Assembly (NCBI GenBank): GCA_030180135.1 | Contig: CM058231.1 | Location: 26,973,034-27,037,033, forward strand | DNA from: Orychophragmus violaceus | Taxonomy: Eukaryota; Streptophyta; Magnoliopsida; Brassicales; Brassicaceae | DNA: 64,000 bases | Direction: 5' to 3' | Shown here: one piece after another, positions 10,838 to 23,665 of the stretch | How positions within the stretch are numbered: position 1 is the first letter of the stretch | How the letters are laid out: each line of letters opens with the position of its first letter | Position numbers and translations under genes: made by a program | The notes under the pieces: model-generated | What the model saw: the letters and a program-made list of their open reading frames with translations, nothing else | Told to the model about the DNA's origin: nothing | Database searches by the model: none

Positions 10838-10845
10838 ATCCTTCA
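10838..10845 (+). repeat. Copia B 5' LTR, last 8 bp
   Basis: ATCCTTCA completes the B LTR after Copia C and the TAAAC copy; it is identical to the end of the 3' LTR at 17910-17917. Confidence 0.9.
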
Positions 10846-10846
10846 G

Positions 10847-10858
10847 TGGTATCAGAGC
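10847..10858 (+). other. Copia B primer binding site (tRNA-iMet)
   Basis: TGGTATCAGAGC one base inside the B 5' LTR, complementary to the 3' end of initiator tRNA-Met. It fixes the plus orientation of B. Confidence 0.93.
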
Positions 10859-12452
10859 TTTTGGTTCTGGTTTTTCTTGTTTAGATTCATTTTTAGGTTG
10901 TTTAGAAGTGTTTTGAATCTGAGATTGATTGAATCTGATTTGTAAAACACTTAAGAAACAAATTAAAAACCTAAAAACCTAACTATGAAATCGCATGGAC
11001 CAATCGGATTGGTATGCGTCCGAGAGAGAGTCGAGTGGATCGCTTGATGCACGGGCCGATCGTGAACCGATCGCGTGGTCATGCCGATCGCTTGAAGCTC
11101 GCGGCGAGTGATGAACCGATCGGTGAGCCGATCGCATGCATTGATCACGGATCGATGGCATGGATCGATGCGATCGAGTTCAGCTCACGCCGCGTCTCGT
11201 CCCGTCCCGTGTCCCGTCCCGTCCCGATCGTAAGGCTTGCGGCTGTCTCGATCATCCACTCGCGGTGATGCTTACGGCCGTGACCTAGATGGTCGGTTCG
11301 AGATGGTTCGGTTTAAGGTTCGGTTTAAGATTTAAAAAAAAAACTTAAACGTCACGGTTTAATAAACAGATTTAATAATTTTATTAAGTTCTGGTTAAAC
11401 CGGGATAAGAAATCCAAAGTCGAAAAATTGGATTTTGTGCCTAAACCAGGATTTTCTAATTTGATTTGGTTGGACCAAATAAATTGAGAAAATCCGGTTT
11501 AGTAAATAACCGGTTGACAATTGTGGTCATCGTAGTAATTAATTTTGGTTAGACCAATTTTAATGAACCAGACCGGTTATGTCACTTAATTGGACAATTG
11601 GGTTATGTCTTGGACATGGACCAATTCTTGGACCTCGGGCCAAGAAGTTAAAACAATTGGGCCAATTATTTGAGTCTTTTCTTCAGATTAATTTAAAATT
11701 TATTTTTATAAAAATTATAAAATCGATTTTAAATTAATAAGTTTCCGAAATTTTGAAATTAGAAAGTTTCTTAAAATAGAAGTTTCTAGATTTGCATGTT
11801 TTGGATTTTAAGAAATTTCTAAAGTTATAAAGTTTCCGGTTTTAGAAAGTTTCCAATTTTAGAAAGTTTCCAAAATTGGTAGGTTTCCAAAATAGAAAGT
11901 TTCCCGAAATAGTAATCTTCTATTTTGGGAATGAAATTTTTAATAAACCTACAAACCTCAAATAATATCAAGCGTTGGATGTCTTGTCCAGTCTATGTCA
12001 GCTGTCGAAGCCCATTCAATTGTATTCATGGCCTTACAGTGTGAGGGTGTCTACTTTTGCGTGGATAAGACGGTTTGTGATTCATAAATGTCATTGGGAG
12101 TCCCAGACATTAATGATTACATGACTGTATAGTCTGGTTTTCTTGACTAGGCCATCGGGAGTCCCGGGCCTTGAGACATCAGAGTGGATTGGGCCTCGGG
12201 CCCAGATTCACAACCAAGAGTTATATCACGGATATAATTAGCCGACATAGGGCTTACCGATATAAGCTAAGGTTGGGTGATGGCCAGTGGCCCACTTTGA
12301 TCTTAGTTATATGTGGATCTTGGAATCATTATATTCTATTGAGGGTAACTTATGTTATTGAATATAATGCGTGATTAATCATATTAAATTTAATACGAGA
12401 TTAATCATATTGAACATATTAACTAATAACCTTTTTATATTATATTTCAGCT
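10859..12452 (+). other. Copia B 5' leader
   Basis: About 1.6 kb of leader. The segment 10990-11250 is GC-rich with many CGATCG words and differs from the phased cluster of C and F at the same place. From about 11330 on it matches the C, D and F leaders in reverse order, including the GAAACTTTC array (about 11745-11925). A 67-codon uORF lies at 12171-12374. Confidence 0.8.
12171..12374 (+). other. uORF of 67 codons in Copia B leader
   Basis: Starts MRHQSGLGLGP and ends VIEYNA, stopping 78 bp before the gag ATG. Same length and place as in C, D and F. Function unknown. Confidence 0.35.
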
Positions 12453-15400
12453 ATGACTACTACAAGCACTCAAAACACATTCTCAATCCGGTCTGTTCTC
12501 GAGAAGGAGAAGCTGACTGGAACGAACTTCCTGACGTGGTCAAGGAACTTGAGGCTGGTCCTCAAGCAGGAGAAGAAGGATTATGTCCTTCGTGATCCCC
12601 TCCCCGAGAGGCCTGCTAACAATGCCGCCAGGACTCTGCATAATGCTTGGGAAAAGCATTCGTCAGATGAAAATGATGTGTATTGCCTTATGTTGGCGAC
12701 AATGACTGCTGAGCTGCAAATGCAGTTCGAGAGTGTGTTGTCACCAATTGAGATAATGGCAAGCCTGAAATCGCTTTTTCAGGAGCAAGCAAGGACTGAG
12801 AGGTTTCAGACAGTTAAGAACCTCTTAGATTGTAAGTTGGCTGCAAATGCGGCAGTGAGTCCTCATGTCTTGAAGATGATGGGTTATCTCGATCATCTTC
12901 AGAAACTCGACTGCCCTATCAGCCAGGAACTTGCTTGCGACATCATTCTCCAGTCATTACCTGCAAGCTATGATCAGTTCATTCTGAACTTTAACATGCA
13001 TGGCTTGAGTAAGACATTGCCTGAGCTTCACGGAATGCTCAAGACTGCAGAGCCCAACTTGAGGAAAACCGCCAAGGACCCCAATGTGCTTATGGTGCAA
13101 AAGGGCAAGGGGTTTAAGAAATCCTCTGCTAAGGATAAGGGAAAGGCCAAGGCTGTCCAAGTCGCGGACAAGGACACGCCAAAGCCCAAGCCCAAGTCCA
13201 AGGCTGGGCCAACTGACATATGAAGGTTCTGTAAAGAACCAGAGCATTGGAGGAGAGAATGTAAGAAATTCCAAGAAGGTCTAAAGGAATTGAAGAAGAA
13301 GACTCTCGAGACTTCTTCGACAGGTATTTTTGTTATAGAAGTCAATACAACTACTTCTGATAATACCTCATGGGTTATGGATACTGGTTGTGGGGCTCAT
13401 ATTTGTACTAATATGCAGGCACTCAGCAACAGTAGAAGGCTGAAGCAAGGACAAGTGGAGCTACGAGTTGGGAATGGAGCGAAAGTTCCAGCACTAGCTG
13501 TAGGCACATACTTGTTGTCTTTACCTTCGGGATTGGTTTTAGAACTCAATAATTGTTATTTTGTACCTGCTATAAGCAGGAATATTATTTCAATTTCTTT
13601 GTTGGATTTGGAAGGTTATGATTTTTCAGTTAAGAATAAATTATGTTCCTTCAATCGCAACAATTTGTTCTATGGTTGTGCCCCTCTTACGAATGGGCTT
13701 TACATACTTGATCAATCCGCGCCAATTTATAACATTAATACCAAACGGTTCAAACCTAATGAGGAGAACCAAACGTTTCTATGGCATTGTCGTTTAGGGC
13801 ACATCAGCGAGAAACGCATCAAGAGGCTCCATTCAAATGGACTTCTTGGCTCATTTGACTTTGAGTCATGTGAGAAATGCGAATCCTGCATGATGGGCAA
13901 AATGACACGGGCCCCCTTTAATAAACCTAACGAGAGGGCCAGTGACTTATTGGGCCTGATACACACTGACGTGTGTGGCCCAATGTCCACAAATGCAAGA
14001 GGAAACTATCAGTACTTCATTACCTTCACTGATGATTTCAGTAGGTATGGATATGTTTATTTAATGAAACATAAGTCTGAATCTTTTGAGAAGTTCAGAG
14101 AATTCCAAAATGAAGTACATAACCAACTTGGCAAAAGCATTAAGGCTCTTCGGTCCGACCGAGGAGGAGAATACTTAAGCCAAGAATTCAGTGATCATCT
14201 AAGAGAGTGTGGGATCGTATCCCAACTCACTCCTCCCGGAACACCTCAATGGAATGGTGTGTCTGAGAGGAGAAATCGGACCTTATTGGATATGGTTCGA
14301 TCTATGATGAGTCACACAGACCTTCCAATATTCCTTTGGGGATATGCTCTGCTAACAGCAGTGTTCACTCTAAATAGAGCGCCATCGAAAGCAGTAGCAA
14401 AGACACCATATGAATTATGGACTGGAGTGGCTCCAGTGTTGTCTTATCTTAGAATTTGGGGTTGTGAAGCCTATGTCAAGAGATTAATCTCAGACAAGCT
14501 TACACCAAAGTCTGATAAATGCTACTTTATTGGTTATCCGAAGGAAACCAAGGCTTATTACTTCTATCTACGTTCCGAGAACAAGATCTTTGTTGCCCGG
14601 GATTGTAACTTTCTTGAGAGGGAGTTTCTCTCTAAGAAAGACAGTGGGAGTAAGGTACTGCTTGAAGAAATTCAAGATGAACAGGATACTGCTCAACCTA
14701 ATGAGGAAGAGCAGCAGGAGGACCTACAAGAAATTGTAGAGCCTGAACCTGTAGTACCTGAAGTTCGAAGATCCGGGAGGATCCGTCACGAACCCGAGAG
14801 ATATCAAGGATTCCTCGTGACTGACTGTCATGATCTTCTGATCATTGATGGTGATGAACCATCGAACTTCAATCAAGCCATGATGGGCCCAGATTCCTCT
14901 AAGTGGCGCAAGGCCACTGATTCCGAAATGGACTCCATGTCGGTCAACCAAGTGTTTTCGTTGGTTGACTTACCCGCTGGTGTAAAAGCCATCGAGTGCA
15001 AATGGATCTTCAAGAAGAAGATTGACGTGGATGGAAATGTCCAGATTTATAAAGCCAGGTTGGTGGCAAAAGGTTTCAGACAAGTTCACGGTGTGGATTA
15101 CGATGAAACCTATTCACCAGTGGCTATGATGAAATCTATTCGGATTTTACTAGCAACTGCAGCTTTTCATGATTATGAAATTTGGCAGATGGACGTGAAA
15201 ACCGCCTTCCTGAATGGTATTCTGGAAGAGGATGTGTATATGACACAACCTGACGGTTACATAGATCCAAAGAATGCTGGGAAAGTATGCAAGCTTCATA
15301 AATCCATTTATGGATTAAAGCAAGCATCGAGGAGCTGGAATCTTCGTTTTGATGAAGCGATCAAGCAATTTGACTTCATCAGAAGCGAAGAAGAACAATG

Positions 15401-16430
15401 CGTGTATAAGAAAACTAGTGGGAGCAAGATAGTATTTCTTATTCTGTATGTTGATGACATACTGCTTCTCGGAAACGACGTTCCAATGCTGAAGTCGGTA
15501 AAGGACTGGCTTGGAAGTTGTTTTTCCATGAAAGACATGGGTGAAGCCGCATACGTTCTTGGAATCAGGATCTACCGGGATAGATCTAGAAGGCTGATAG
15601 GCTTGTGTCAAGACTCATACATTGACAAAGTCCTACAAAGATTCAGCATGAAAGATTCTAAGAAGGGCTTCACGCCAATGGTACATGGCACAACGCTAAG
15701 CAAGAAGCAGAGCCCTACGACGGCTGCTGAGCTTTAGCGCATGAAGAATATTCCTTATGCATCTGCAATAGGATCTGTCATGTATGCCATGATCTGTACT
15801 CGTCCTGATGTTGCTTATGCATTGAGCATGACGAGTAGATACCAGTCAAATCCAGGTGAAAACCATTGGATTGCCGTCAAGAATATCCTGAAGTATCTAA
15901 GACATACTAAGGATAAGTTCTTGGTATACGGTGGAAGTGATGTGCTTAAAGTCAGTGGATTCACGGACGCAAGTTTCCAGACAGACCAAGATGATTTCCG
16001 GTCACAGTCCGGTTATATCTTTTGTCTGAATGGCGGTGCAATCAGTTGGAGAAGCTCCAAGCAAGACACCGTTGCTGATTCCACTACAGAAGCTGAATAT
16101 ATCGCCGCCTCAGAAGCAGCGAAGGAAGCTGTTTGGATACGAAAGTTCATTGTTGAACTAGGTGTGATACCAGATGCGGCTGAGCCTCTGGCACTGTTTT
16201 GTGATAACAATGGTGCTATAGCTCAGGCAAAGGAACCAAGATCACACCAGAAATCCAAGCATGTTCTAAGAAGATTTCACTTGATACGTGACATCATAAA
16301 TAGAAAGGAAGTCAAGATCAGCCGAGTTCAGACAGATGATAACGTCGCTGATCCGTTGACAAAGCCACTCCCAAGGCCTAAGCTCGAGTATCTGACTGAA
16401 GCTGTAGGCATTAGAAACATTGAAATGTAA
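12453..16430 (+). pseudogene. Copia B gag-pol, full length with two nonsense codons
   Basis: One frame of 1,325 codons, nearly identical to C, with complete gag, zinc knuckle, protease, integrase, RT and RNase H. There are no frameshifts. Two in-frame stops break it: TGA at 13221-13223, replacing the first Cys of the zinc knuckle (C has TGC), and TAG at 15735-15737, replacing the Glu of ELERMK before RNase H (C has GAG). A His-to-Glu-type context change (EPEHW for EPGHW) also sits in the knuckle. DTG is near residue 310, YVDD at residues 999-1002. The C-terminus retains NVADPLTKPLPRPK and ends RNIEM, which is the part missing from C. All protein domains are present, but it cannot make a full polyprotein without readthrough. 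Confidence 0.95.
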
Positions 16431-17278
16431 TCTAAATTTGAGTGGGAGTTTTGGGGCTTTATTTAGTTATTTGATATGTTCTTGTAAAACATTTTATGTT
16501 TAATGAAATTATTATTTCAAGATTATTTTAACTGTGATGAAATAATCGTTCCAAAGTGATATAAACCATTTTATAAGTCATCGAAGTAAGTGACTTGATC
16601 TTGAGTCATCAAAGTCATTTAGCTTGGTCATGAGACCCTATATTTGATAGATGGCTTATATCATTCAGTCCCTAGTCGAAGGTTGTTGAAATTGGAACAC
16701 CAACAACCGTGTGAGACTAGATTGGTATGTGACTTATGACAAAGTCTCAGTGTGTCATAGATGCGCGGCATCAAAGTCAGTACATAGGTGTATGTGGGGT
16801 ACATACGACCGGACTATACCCGCTTATAAGAACTCTTCAGGATATTTATTTCTGTGTCATAAGAGATTCTTACTACGACTATAGAGTATAGTCCTTAGAC
16901 CTGAGTTCGCATGCATGTGACTGCACATGAACTGATGCGCTTTGATCATTGTCTAACACTGTCGTTATGCGATAGCTATAAGGACCTTGTTTGGGTGTAT
17001 TACGAAATGAGTAGTTTACAGTGATGGAACAAGACGGGATTTGTCCCTCCAATATAAATGGAGTGAATATCTCTAGGCCAATCGGAGATTTGAATACTGG
17101 AAAATGCATGGCCATGCTCAAACGGACTGTCCCGAGTCGTTTGGATTGTCAGTATCAAATCAGAGTCCGATGAACAAGATTAGGCTTTATAAGGATGACA
17201 CTAATCTTGCCTTATGACTAATCGAGATATTGAGACAAAAGGATTATGAATACAGAGATTCCTGTACAAGTGGGAGAT
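16431..17278 (+). other. Copia B 3' non-coding region and polypurine tract
   Basis: About 850 bp between pol and the 3' LTR, ending in the polypurine tract CCTGTACAAGTGGGAGAT (17261-17278). The conserved 80-codon antisense frame is at 16879-17121 (minus). No other coding potential seen. Confidence 0.85.
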
Positions 17279-17917
17279 TGTTGGAATTGTGTCCAGTAAT
17301 CTCGGTACTGTCTCTGGAAAGTAAGAGTATGTCAATGATCAGACATAAGTCATATAATACTGGGGGTCATGATGGCTTGCTAGAGTCCGCTCATGATCTA
17401 TAAGTCTTGGACTTATTGCCTTTATTATATGATCCCATATGGGTCACACGCCTAAGCTAACAGGAAAATGTGTAGGAACGGCTTAGTAGGAGTACGGTAA
17501 AAGTGCCAGGCATTTGTCGTACTTAGAGAGAGATTGATGGGTCTGATTAAATCCAAGGGATTTAATCAGATTGGTATTTGGGCCCAAAAGCCCAAAAGGA
17601 AATAAACAAGTTTTATAATTAAAACTTAAGTCTGTTTTTCCTTCTAACCCTAGCCCCTCTGCGATTTCTCTCTCTCTCTCTGCGCCTCCCACAGCTTGGT
17701 CTAGCAGCCTCTCTTCCTGCTTGGTGTGCGTGTGTGAACCTCTGGAGGAGTTATCACTTGGTGGCTCTCTGATCTCTGACCATACCTTCTCTTTCCGCTG
17801 CATAAACAGGTATAAGGTGAGATCAATAAAGTTTCTATTCAAGAGAACCTAGATCTGCATGTTTAGGAACTGTTGAATCTGAGAATTGAATATGGATTAA
17901 CAACTAAACATCCTTCA
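17279..17917 (+). repeat. Copia B 3' LTR (alpha)
   Basis: 639 bp, TGTTGGAATTG to CATCCTTCA, followed by GTCTC. The 12-bp inverted repeat CTGATTAAATCC/GGATTTAATCAG is at 17543-17569. Confidence 0.96.
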
Positions 17918-17922
17918 GTCTC
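17918..17922. repeat. Target-site duplication GTCTC, right copy (Copia B)
   Basis: Matches 2621-2625; Copia A sequence resumes directly after it. Confidence 0.95.
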
Positions 17923-20687
17923 GCGCGGTTATTGGTGCCCCACTTCAACAACCTCGACTAGGGACAATCATAATTTATGTCATCTTTTACTTATAGGGTT
18001 TTATGATCAAGTTCTCAACTTGATGACCTATATGATGAACATAAATTACTTGGGACTATTATTTAATTATCCAATAATTAAATAATTCCGATGTCAGTTT
18101 GACTTACATAAACACTACCATAGCATGTCTATGTAAAGTTTACAACATAACTAGAATTACTCCCACTAAAATCAAGATCATCTCTTCAGATATCTTATAC
18201 CTACAGCAACAGAATAAATCTGGTTCTTAGGTTGTGGGAGAGACTGCGGTGTTTTGTTTGAAACAATTCCAACAAACCACACCGCCATTCAGATAAAAGC
18301 ACTATTCTACGGTCCATTGCTTGGAGCCTTTCCAACAGATAGCACCGCTATTTGGACAAAGAGACATAACCAGGTGGGAACCGGGAATCGTCTTCGTCCG
18401 TCTAACTACTTTCAACTGGTTCGTCACTTCCACAGTTCACCACGAATCTATCCTTAGTGTTCCTCAAACACTTGGGATATTTCTGGTAACTGTTCAGTGA
18501 TTATTACCAGAATATATTGGTATTTTCTCGTCATGCTTTATGCTTAAGCTGCATCTAGATGAGCGCAAAATATGGCATTCATGATGGATTCTATTGCATT
18601 AGCATAAGCAATCACACTCATTAATACTAGTTCAGATAGTGTTCAAAACACTTCTTCTTGCTAACATTGTTACTAGCTCAGCCAGTGTCCTAGACACTTC
18701 ATCTTGCTAAGATTATTGCCATAAGACCTTTGGTATGAAGCCATTCTTGGAATCTTGCATATTGGAACTGTCCAATATCTTATCATCATAAGAATTTTGA
18801 CACGATCCAATTAGCCTTTCTGATCCATTCCAATGGATCCTTATTCCAAGAACTTTCACGGCCTTCTCCCATGTCTATTGATAAATTTGACTTCCGACCC
18901 AAATCTTGACAAGACTTTAGTGTCAGAACGTCGTTTATGAGATTCAAGTATGTTATCTACATACAGTGTGAGAATTGCCATTACGCTCCCACTAGTCTTC
19001 TTGTAAACGCATGGTTTCATTTCTTTCTGATCAAGTCAAAACTTTTGACCACATTATCAGAATGTTGATTCCAACTCCAAGATGTTTGCTTCAATCCAGA
19101 AATGGATCGGTGAAGCTAACATGCATACCCAGCCAATTTTTCGGAGTTGGGGCTCACCATCGCTTCTATGAATTTTGCATGCTCGTCACTTTTCAATGAT
19201 CAATAGATCACGTCAATTGGTTACGAGAAATCACTCTCGAGTTTGTGACGGATCCTTTCGGATCTGCGAATTTCAGGCTCCACAGGTGCAGATCCTACAG
19301 CACTTTGTAGGTCTCACCGCTGCTCTCCCCTAACAGGTTGAGCAGCCTCCTGTGTTTATCGAATTTCTTCGATGTGTACTTTTACTCCCACTGTTCCTTT
19401 GAGAAAGTACTATCTTTCTCAAAAGACACAATTCCGAACAACAATGCTTTGTCCTCGGATTGGTTGCAAAAGTAGCAAGCCTTGGTTTCCTTAGGACAAC
19501 CAGCGAGGTAGAACTTATCAGATTTGGATTCAAGTTTGTTTGTTGACAACTGCCTTACACAAACCTTGCAATCCCAATTAATCAGAAAAACATATTTGGA
19601 AATCACCCAGTCTACATCCAATGTGGTGTTTTTCACTGATTCTGAGAGAAACTTATTTAGCGTAAACATAGACATTTTAGAACGTATTCTTAAATGATTA
19701 TGGAAGATTCCTGTGACTCATCATTAATCGGAGCATATCTAATAAGATCCGATTCATTCTGTCAGATGATCACCCAATTCTTGACTCAAGTATTTTCTTC
19801 CGCGATTCAATCGAGGATCTCAATACTTCTGTCAAATTGGTTCTACACTTCATCTTGGAACTCCTCAAGGGATTCCTGCTCGTGTCTCATCAAATGAACA
19901 CAGCCATACTTATTGATGCCATCAATAAGGTAATGAAGTACATAAGATTTCCTTTGGCACTAATGCTCATCGGGCCGCATACATTAGTATGTGTAAGGCC
20001 CAATAAGCCTCTGGCCCGTTTCTTTTAGCTCTGCTAAAAGGGCCTTAGTCATTTGGTCCAGTGAACAGAATTCATATCTCAAATGATTTATAATCGAATG
20101 AGTCCAAAACTATGGAACTTCTGAATCCGCTTCACTCTGTATTGTCAAATGACTATGCCAAGGAAAAGTCGAGTTCGAGTCATCAGACGTAAACTTTTAG
20201 TATTTGTGTTATATTCTGGCTTTCGCTGGTTTAAGATATAAAACCCATTCCAAACGGGGTGCTACCATATGATATTTCATTAAGATCTAAAGAACAAAAC
20301 TTGTCTTTTATCAAAATGAAAAACATCCAAATTCTTTACAAGAAGATGAAAGACATTTATGCACAAGGCAGATACATAGTAGCAATTACTTAATTTCTAA
20401 AACCAAGTATGAAAGGCTCCTACAAGTGGAGAATCTCTACGGGTCATGCAGCAACCATTTCTTCATACCAGACACGCAATTCCACTTGCCCTTTCTTCAA
20501 TGTTCTACTGTCGCTTAGGTCCTGCATATTTCAAAAATATCAGTACCACAACTAGTATCCAATACTTACGTAGAACTTGAATTAATAACACAATACCTGA
20601 AGAAGAAGTACCATACATCTCCTTCATCTCTTGTGAATCTTCCAAGAATTTAATGCAATCTCTCTTCCAATGCCCTGACTCATCGCA
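17923..20687 (-). pseudogene. Copia A decayed pol
   Basis: Minus-strand pol remnant with many stops, deletions and frameshifts. The best-preserved stretch (19382-19675) reads the end of integrase (TLNKFLSESVKNT, SDKFYLAGCPKETKACYF). Protease and integrase remnants lie at about 20000-20620. RT and RNase H pieces are at about 18250-19250 (an RNase H/GGAISW-type stretch near 18280-18370). Several hundred bases are missing relative to B and C. No functional enzyme can come from it. Confidence 0.85.
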
Positions 20688-21419
20688 TTAGAAGCACTTT
20701 CTAACACCAGATGGGCCTGACTTGGGCTTATGAGATGACACAGGCTTATCCTGATTCCAAATATGGACGGCCCTGCCTCTACCCTTGCCAACACAAGATT
20801 TCTCAAATCTCTTACCCTTTATGATGTTTTGCTCTGCTGTTTTGAGCATGCCATGCAGCTCAGTCAACGTCTTCGTCAAGTTATTCTTGATATAGCTTTT
20901 GATAAACTTATCATAACTAGACGGCAGTGACTGCAGAATGATGTCAGTGGCCAACTCTAAGCTGACAGGACATTCCAGTTTCCCTAGGTTATCAATGTAA
21001 CCCATCAGTTTAATGACATGAGGACTTACTGGAGCATCCTCTGGTAGCTTGCACTCAGTTAGAGACTTCACCATCTGGAATCTCTCAACTCGTGCCAGAT
21101 CCTGAAACTTCAGTTTCAGGCTGGTGATCATCTCTATTGGCGACTCCATGTTCTCGTATTGACTTTTCAAGTCTGATTTCATGGTAGCCAACATCAGACC
21201 ACGCACATCTACCACATCAATATAATGCTTATTCCAAGCATTATATGCTGCATGCGAGCGATTGGTCCCAAGCCTTTCTGGAAGAGCCTTTTCAAGGACA
21301 TAGTCCTTGCTCTCCTGCTTGAGAATTAATCTCAGATTCCGATACCAATCCAGGAAGTTGGATCCATATAACTTGTCCTTCTCAAGGACGGATCGCAACG
21401 AGAAAGTAGTCATAGACAT
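20688..21419 (-). CDS. Copia A gag, 243 codons open, stops in zinc knuckle
   Basis: Copia Gag, the capsid-type protein that packages element RNA. The frame starts MSMTTFSLRSVLEKDKL, keeps the conserved FLDWYRNLRLILKQE, SLELATDIILQSLPSSYDKF and ELHGMLKTAE segments, and is open for 243 codons. It then ends at a TAA inside the CX2C of the zinc knuckle; beyond it CDESGHWKRDC is still readable. Given the ruined pol downstream, the open gag is notable and matches the pattern in D and F. It is more divergent from B/C gag than they are from each other. Confidence 0.85.
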   Translation of the reverse strand: MSMTTFSLRSVLEKDKLYGSNFLDWYRNLRLILKQESKDYVLEKALPERLGTNRSHAAYNAWNKHYIDVVDVRGLMLATMKSDLKSQYENMESPIEMITSLKLKFQDLARVERFQMVKSLTECKLPEDAPVSPHVIKLMGYIDNLGKLECPVSLELATDIILQSLPSSYDKFIKSYIKNNLTKTLTELHGMLKTAEQNIIKGKRFEKSCVGKGRGRAVHIWNQDKPVSSHKPKSGPSGVRKCF

Positions 21420-22920
21420 AAGCTGAAATCCAAGAAAAACAAAGATTTAGTTATGTATATGATGAGAAATCTTATCTTATAAGAAAACTCGCATTATATT
21501 CAAACAATGTTTCCTCTATGAATATAATGATCCAAGATCCATACTTCACCAAAATCTGAGTGGGCAACTCGCCATCACCCAAACTTTAGTTATCTAGGTA
21601 AGCAAATCATTGCTAATTGTACCCAGTACAACTCTTGGTCGCAGATAAGACAATCCATGTCTCATCTACTCTGACGTCTCTGGGCCCAGAACTTCCGATA
21701 ACCCAGTCAAGTAAACCAATCTCTTTAGTCTTGTGATCATTGACAGTTGCACTGCAAGTCTGTCAATGACCACCTGCCTTACTCATGCTGCAGTGGATAC
21801 CAAGGACTCCAAGACTATCCAACTACAACACGAGTCCAGACAGTAGACAAGATCGGGCAAGACATCAAGGTTACTTGATATTTAGTTGAGGAAACTAAAC
21901 CCAAAAGTTTAGTAAATCAATCTCTTAGGTCGTGTAATTGTTGATGTTTAGCACTGCAAATCCATCAATCATAACTACCTGCCTTACTCACCAAGCTCTT
22001 GGCTAGACCATCACACAACGAAACGAGTCTTGACAGTTGACCATATTGAAGCTAAAATTTGATCAAGGTTTAAGTCTAGTTTGGTTTCTGCAAATTCAAG
22101 GTTCAATAACCAGAATTGCGAGCACTGTGTCGATCGACGCAGACCGTGTCTGTCGATCGACACCACCAAACAAAACCGGACTTCAATAACAAGTTAATTC
22201 AATTAACTCGGTTCATCGAACCAGTCATGTCGATCGACACAGCCCATGTGTGACGGTCGACATAGACCTAAATCGAAGATAGTTTTGATAACCGGTCCAA
22301 TCCAATTGAACCGACTTATCAGATCAAACTGATCTTAACCATTCAGTTTATATTAATTGGGATAATTAGCTCAATCCAATTGAACCAATTCATCCAATTT
22401 AAACCGATTAAACCAGTTTCAACTGATTGCGATAACCGGTCCAATTCAATTGAACCGTTTTATCCAATCAAACTGATTCAACCCATCGGTTCATGCTAAT
22501 TGAGATAATCAGTTCAATCCAATTGAACCAATTCATCCAATTTAAACCGATCTATTCGGACTTAACCAAGCATGATAACCGGTCCAATCCAATTGAACCA
22601 ATTAACCATTCGCTGGTCTGTGTCGACCGACACTCAACCTGTGTCGATCCACACAATAGGCTTTTAGGTTTTCTACGAGAAAACCCTAGCCGCCGAATTT
22701 TGTTCTGTGTCGACCGATACACAACCTGTGTCGATCGACACAGTAGGCTTTCGGTTTTTCTTCGCAAAAAACCCTAGCCGTCGATTCTGTCGAATTCGCC
22801 ACTCTGTGTCGACCGACACACCTAGTGTGTCGATCGACACTGTGCGAAAACACAGAATCGCAGATCGATCAGATCATCAAATTCATTTAGACAGGTTTGA
22901 TTCAATGATAAAACCCTAAG
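21420..22920 (-). other. Copia A 5' leader
   Basis: Non-coding. It contains repeated ATAACCGGTCCAAT/CCAATTGAACC words at about 22280-22610 and three TCGACCGA/TCGATCGA palindrome pairs at 22620/22641, 22707/22728 and 22806/22827, each exactly 21 bp apart. Further single palindromes occur near 22130, 22155 and 22230. No gene seen. Confidence 0.8.
22280..22610. repeat. AACCGGT/CCAATTGAACC repeat array in Copia A leader
   Basis: Degenerate repeats of GATAACCGGTCCAAT and CCAATTGAACCAATT, alternating with CCAATTTAAACCGAT, about 65-145 bp apart. Similar words recur in the E leader. Confidence 0.65.
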
Positions 22921-22932
22921 GCTCTGATACCA
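22921..22932 (-). other. Copia A primer binding site (tRNA-iMet)
   Basis: The minus strand reads TGGTATCAGAGC just inside the LTR that begins at 22934. Confidence 0.92.
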
Positions 22933-22933
22933 C

Positions 22934-23030
22934 TGATGGAACTCGAGCCAATTCTACCATAGTCTGAATCGCTGTCATGTTCCAGATAGCCTAGGATCTA
23001 GGGTCTAGTTAATTGAATCAAGGATCTGAT
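22934..23030 (-). repeat. Copia A 5' LTR (gamma), inner part
   Basis: First 97 bp (plus orientation) of the right-hand gamma LTR, beginning TGATGGAACT. It is cut at CTGAT by Copia D and continues at 30161. Confidence 0.95.
23026..23030. repeat. Target-site duplication CTGAT, left copy (Copia D)
   Basis: Recurs at 30156-30160 after the CCAACA end of D; removing D restores the gamma LTR. Confidence 0.95.
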
Positions 23031-23665
23031 TGAAGGATGTTTTGGTTGTTAATCCAGATTCAGTTCTCAGATTCAACAGTTCCTAAACATGCGGATCTAG
23101 GTTCTCTTGAATAGAAACATTATGATCTCACCTTATACCTGTTTATGCAGCGGAAAGAGAAGGTATATCAGAGATCAGAGAGCCACCAAGTGATAACTCC
23201 TCCAGAGGTTCACACACGCACACCAAGCAGGAAGAGAGGCTGCTAGACCAAGCTGTGGGAGGCGCAGAGAGAGAGAAGAAAATCGCAGGGGGCTAGGGTT
23301 TTTAGGAATCAGACTTAAGTTTTATTTATAAAACTTGTCTAGTTCCTTTTGGGCTTTTGGGCCCAAATACCAATCTGATTAAATCCCTTGGATTTAATCA
23401 GACCCATTAATCTCTCTCTAAGTACGACAAATGCCTGGCACTTTTACCGTACTTCTGCTAAGCCGTTCCTACACATTTTCCTGTTAGCTTAGGCGTGTGA
23501 CCCATATGGGATCATATAATAAAGGCAATAAGTCCGAGACTTATAGATCATGAGCGGACTCTAGCAAGCCATCATGACCCCCAGTATTATATGACTTATG
23601 TCTGATCATTGACATACTCTTACTTTCTAGAGACAGTACCGAGATTACTGGACACAATTCCAACA
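23031..23665 (-). repeat. Copia D 3' LTR (alpha)
   Basis: 635 bp, TGAAGGATGT to ATTCCAACA. Same family as the B LTRs although B is in the opposite orientation. The inverted repeat CTGATTAAATCC/GGATTTAATCAG is at 23375-23401. Confidence 0.96.

Larger units (their letters stand above)
2626..17917 (+). mobile_element. Ty1/Copia element B (alpha LTR), containing C
   Basis: Plus-strand element. Its 5' LTR is 2626-3256 plus 10838-10845, the primer site is at 10847-10858, gag-pol at 12453-16430, the polypurine tract at 17261-17278 and the 3' LTR at 17279-17917. Both LTRs total 639 bp. The TSD is GTCTC. Copia C sits in the 5' LTR only 8 bp before its 3' end. I count about six LTR differences. It is structurally complete apart from two nonsense codons in gag-pol. 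Confidence 0.97.

Noticed and set aside
10847..10858. TGGTATCAGAGC words as tRNA gene fragments
   Set aside because: Each lies one base inside an LTR and only the 12-base acceptor-end complement is present, so these are primer binding sites.
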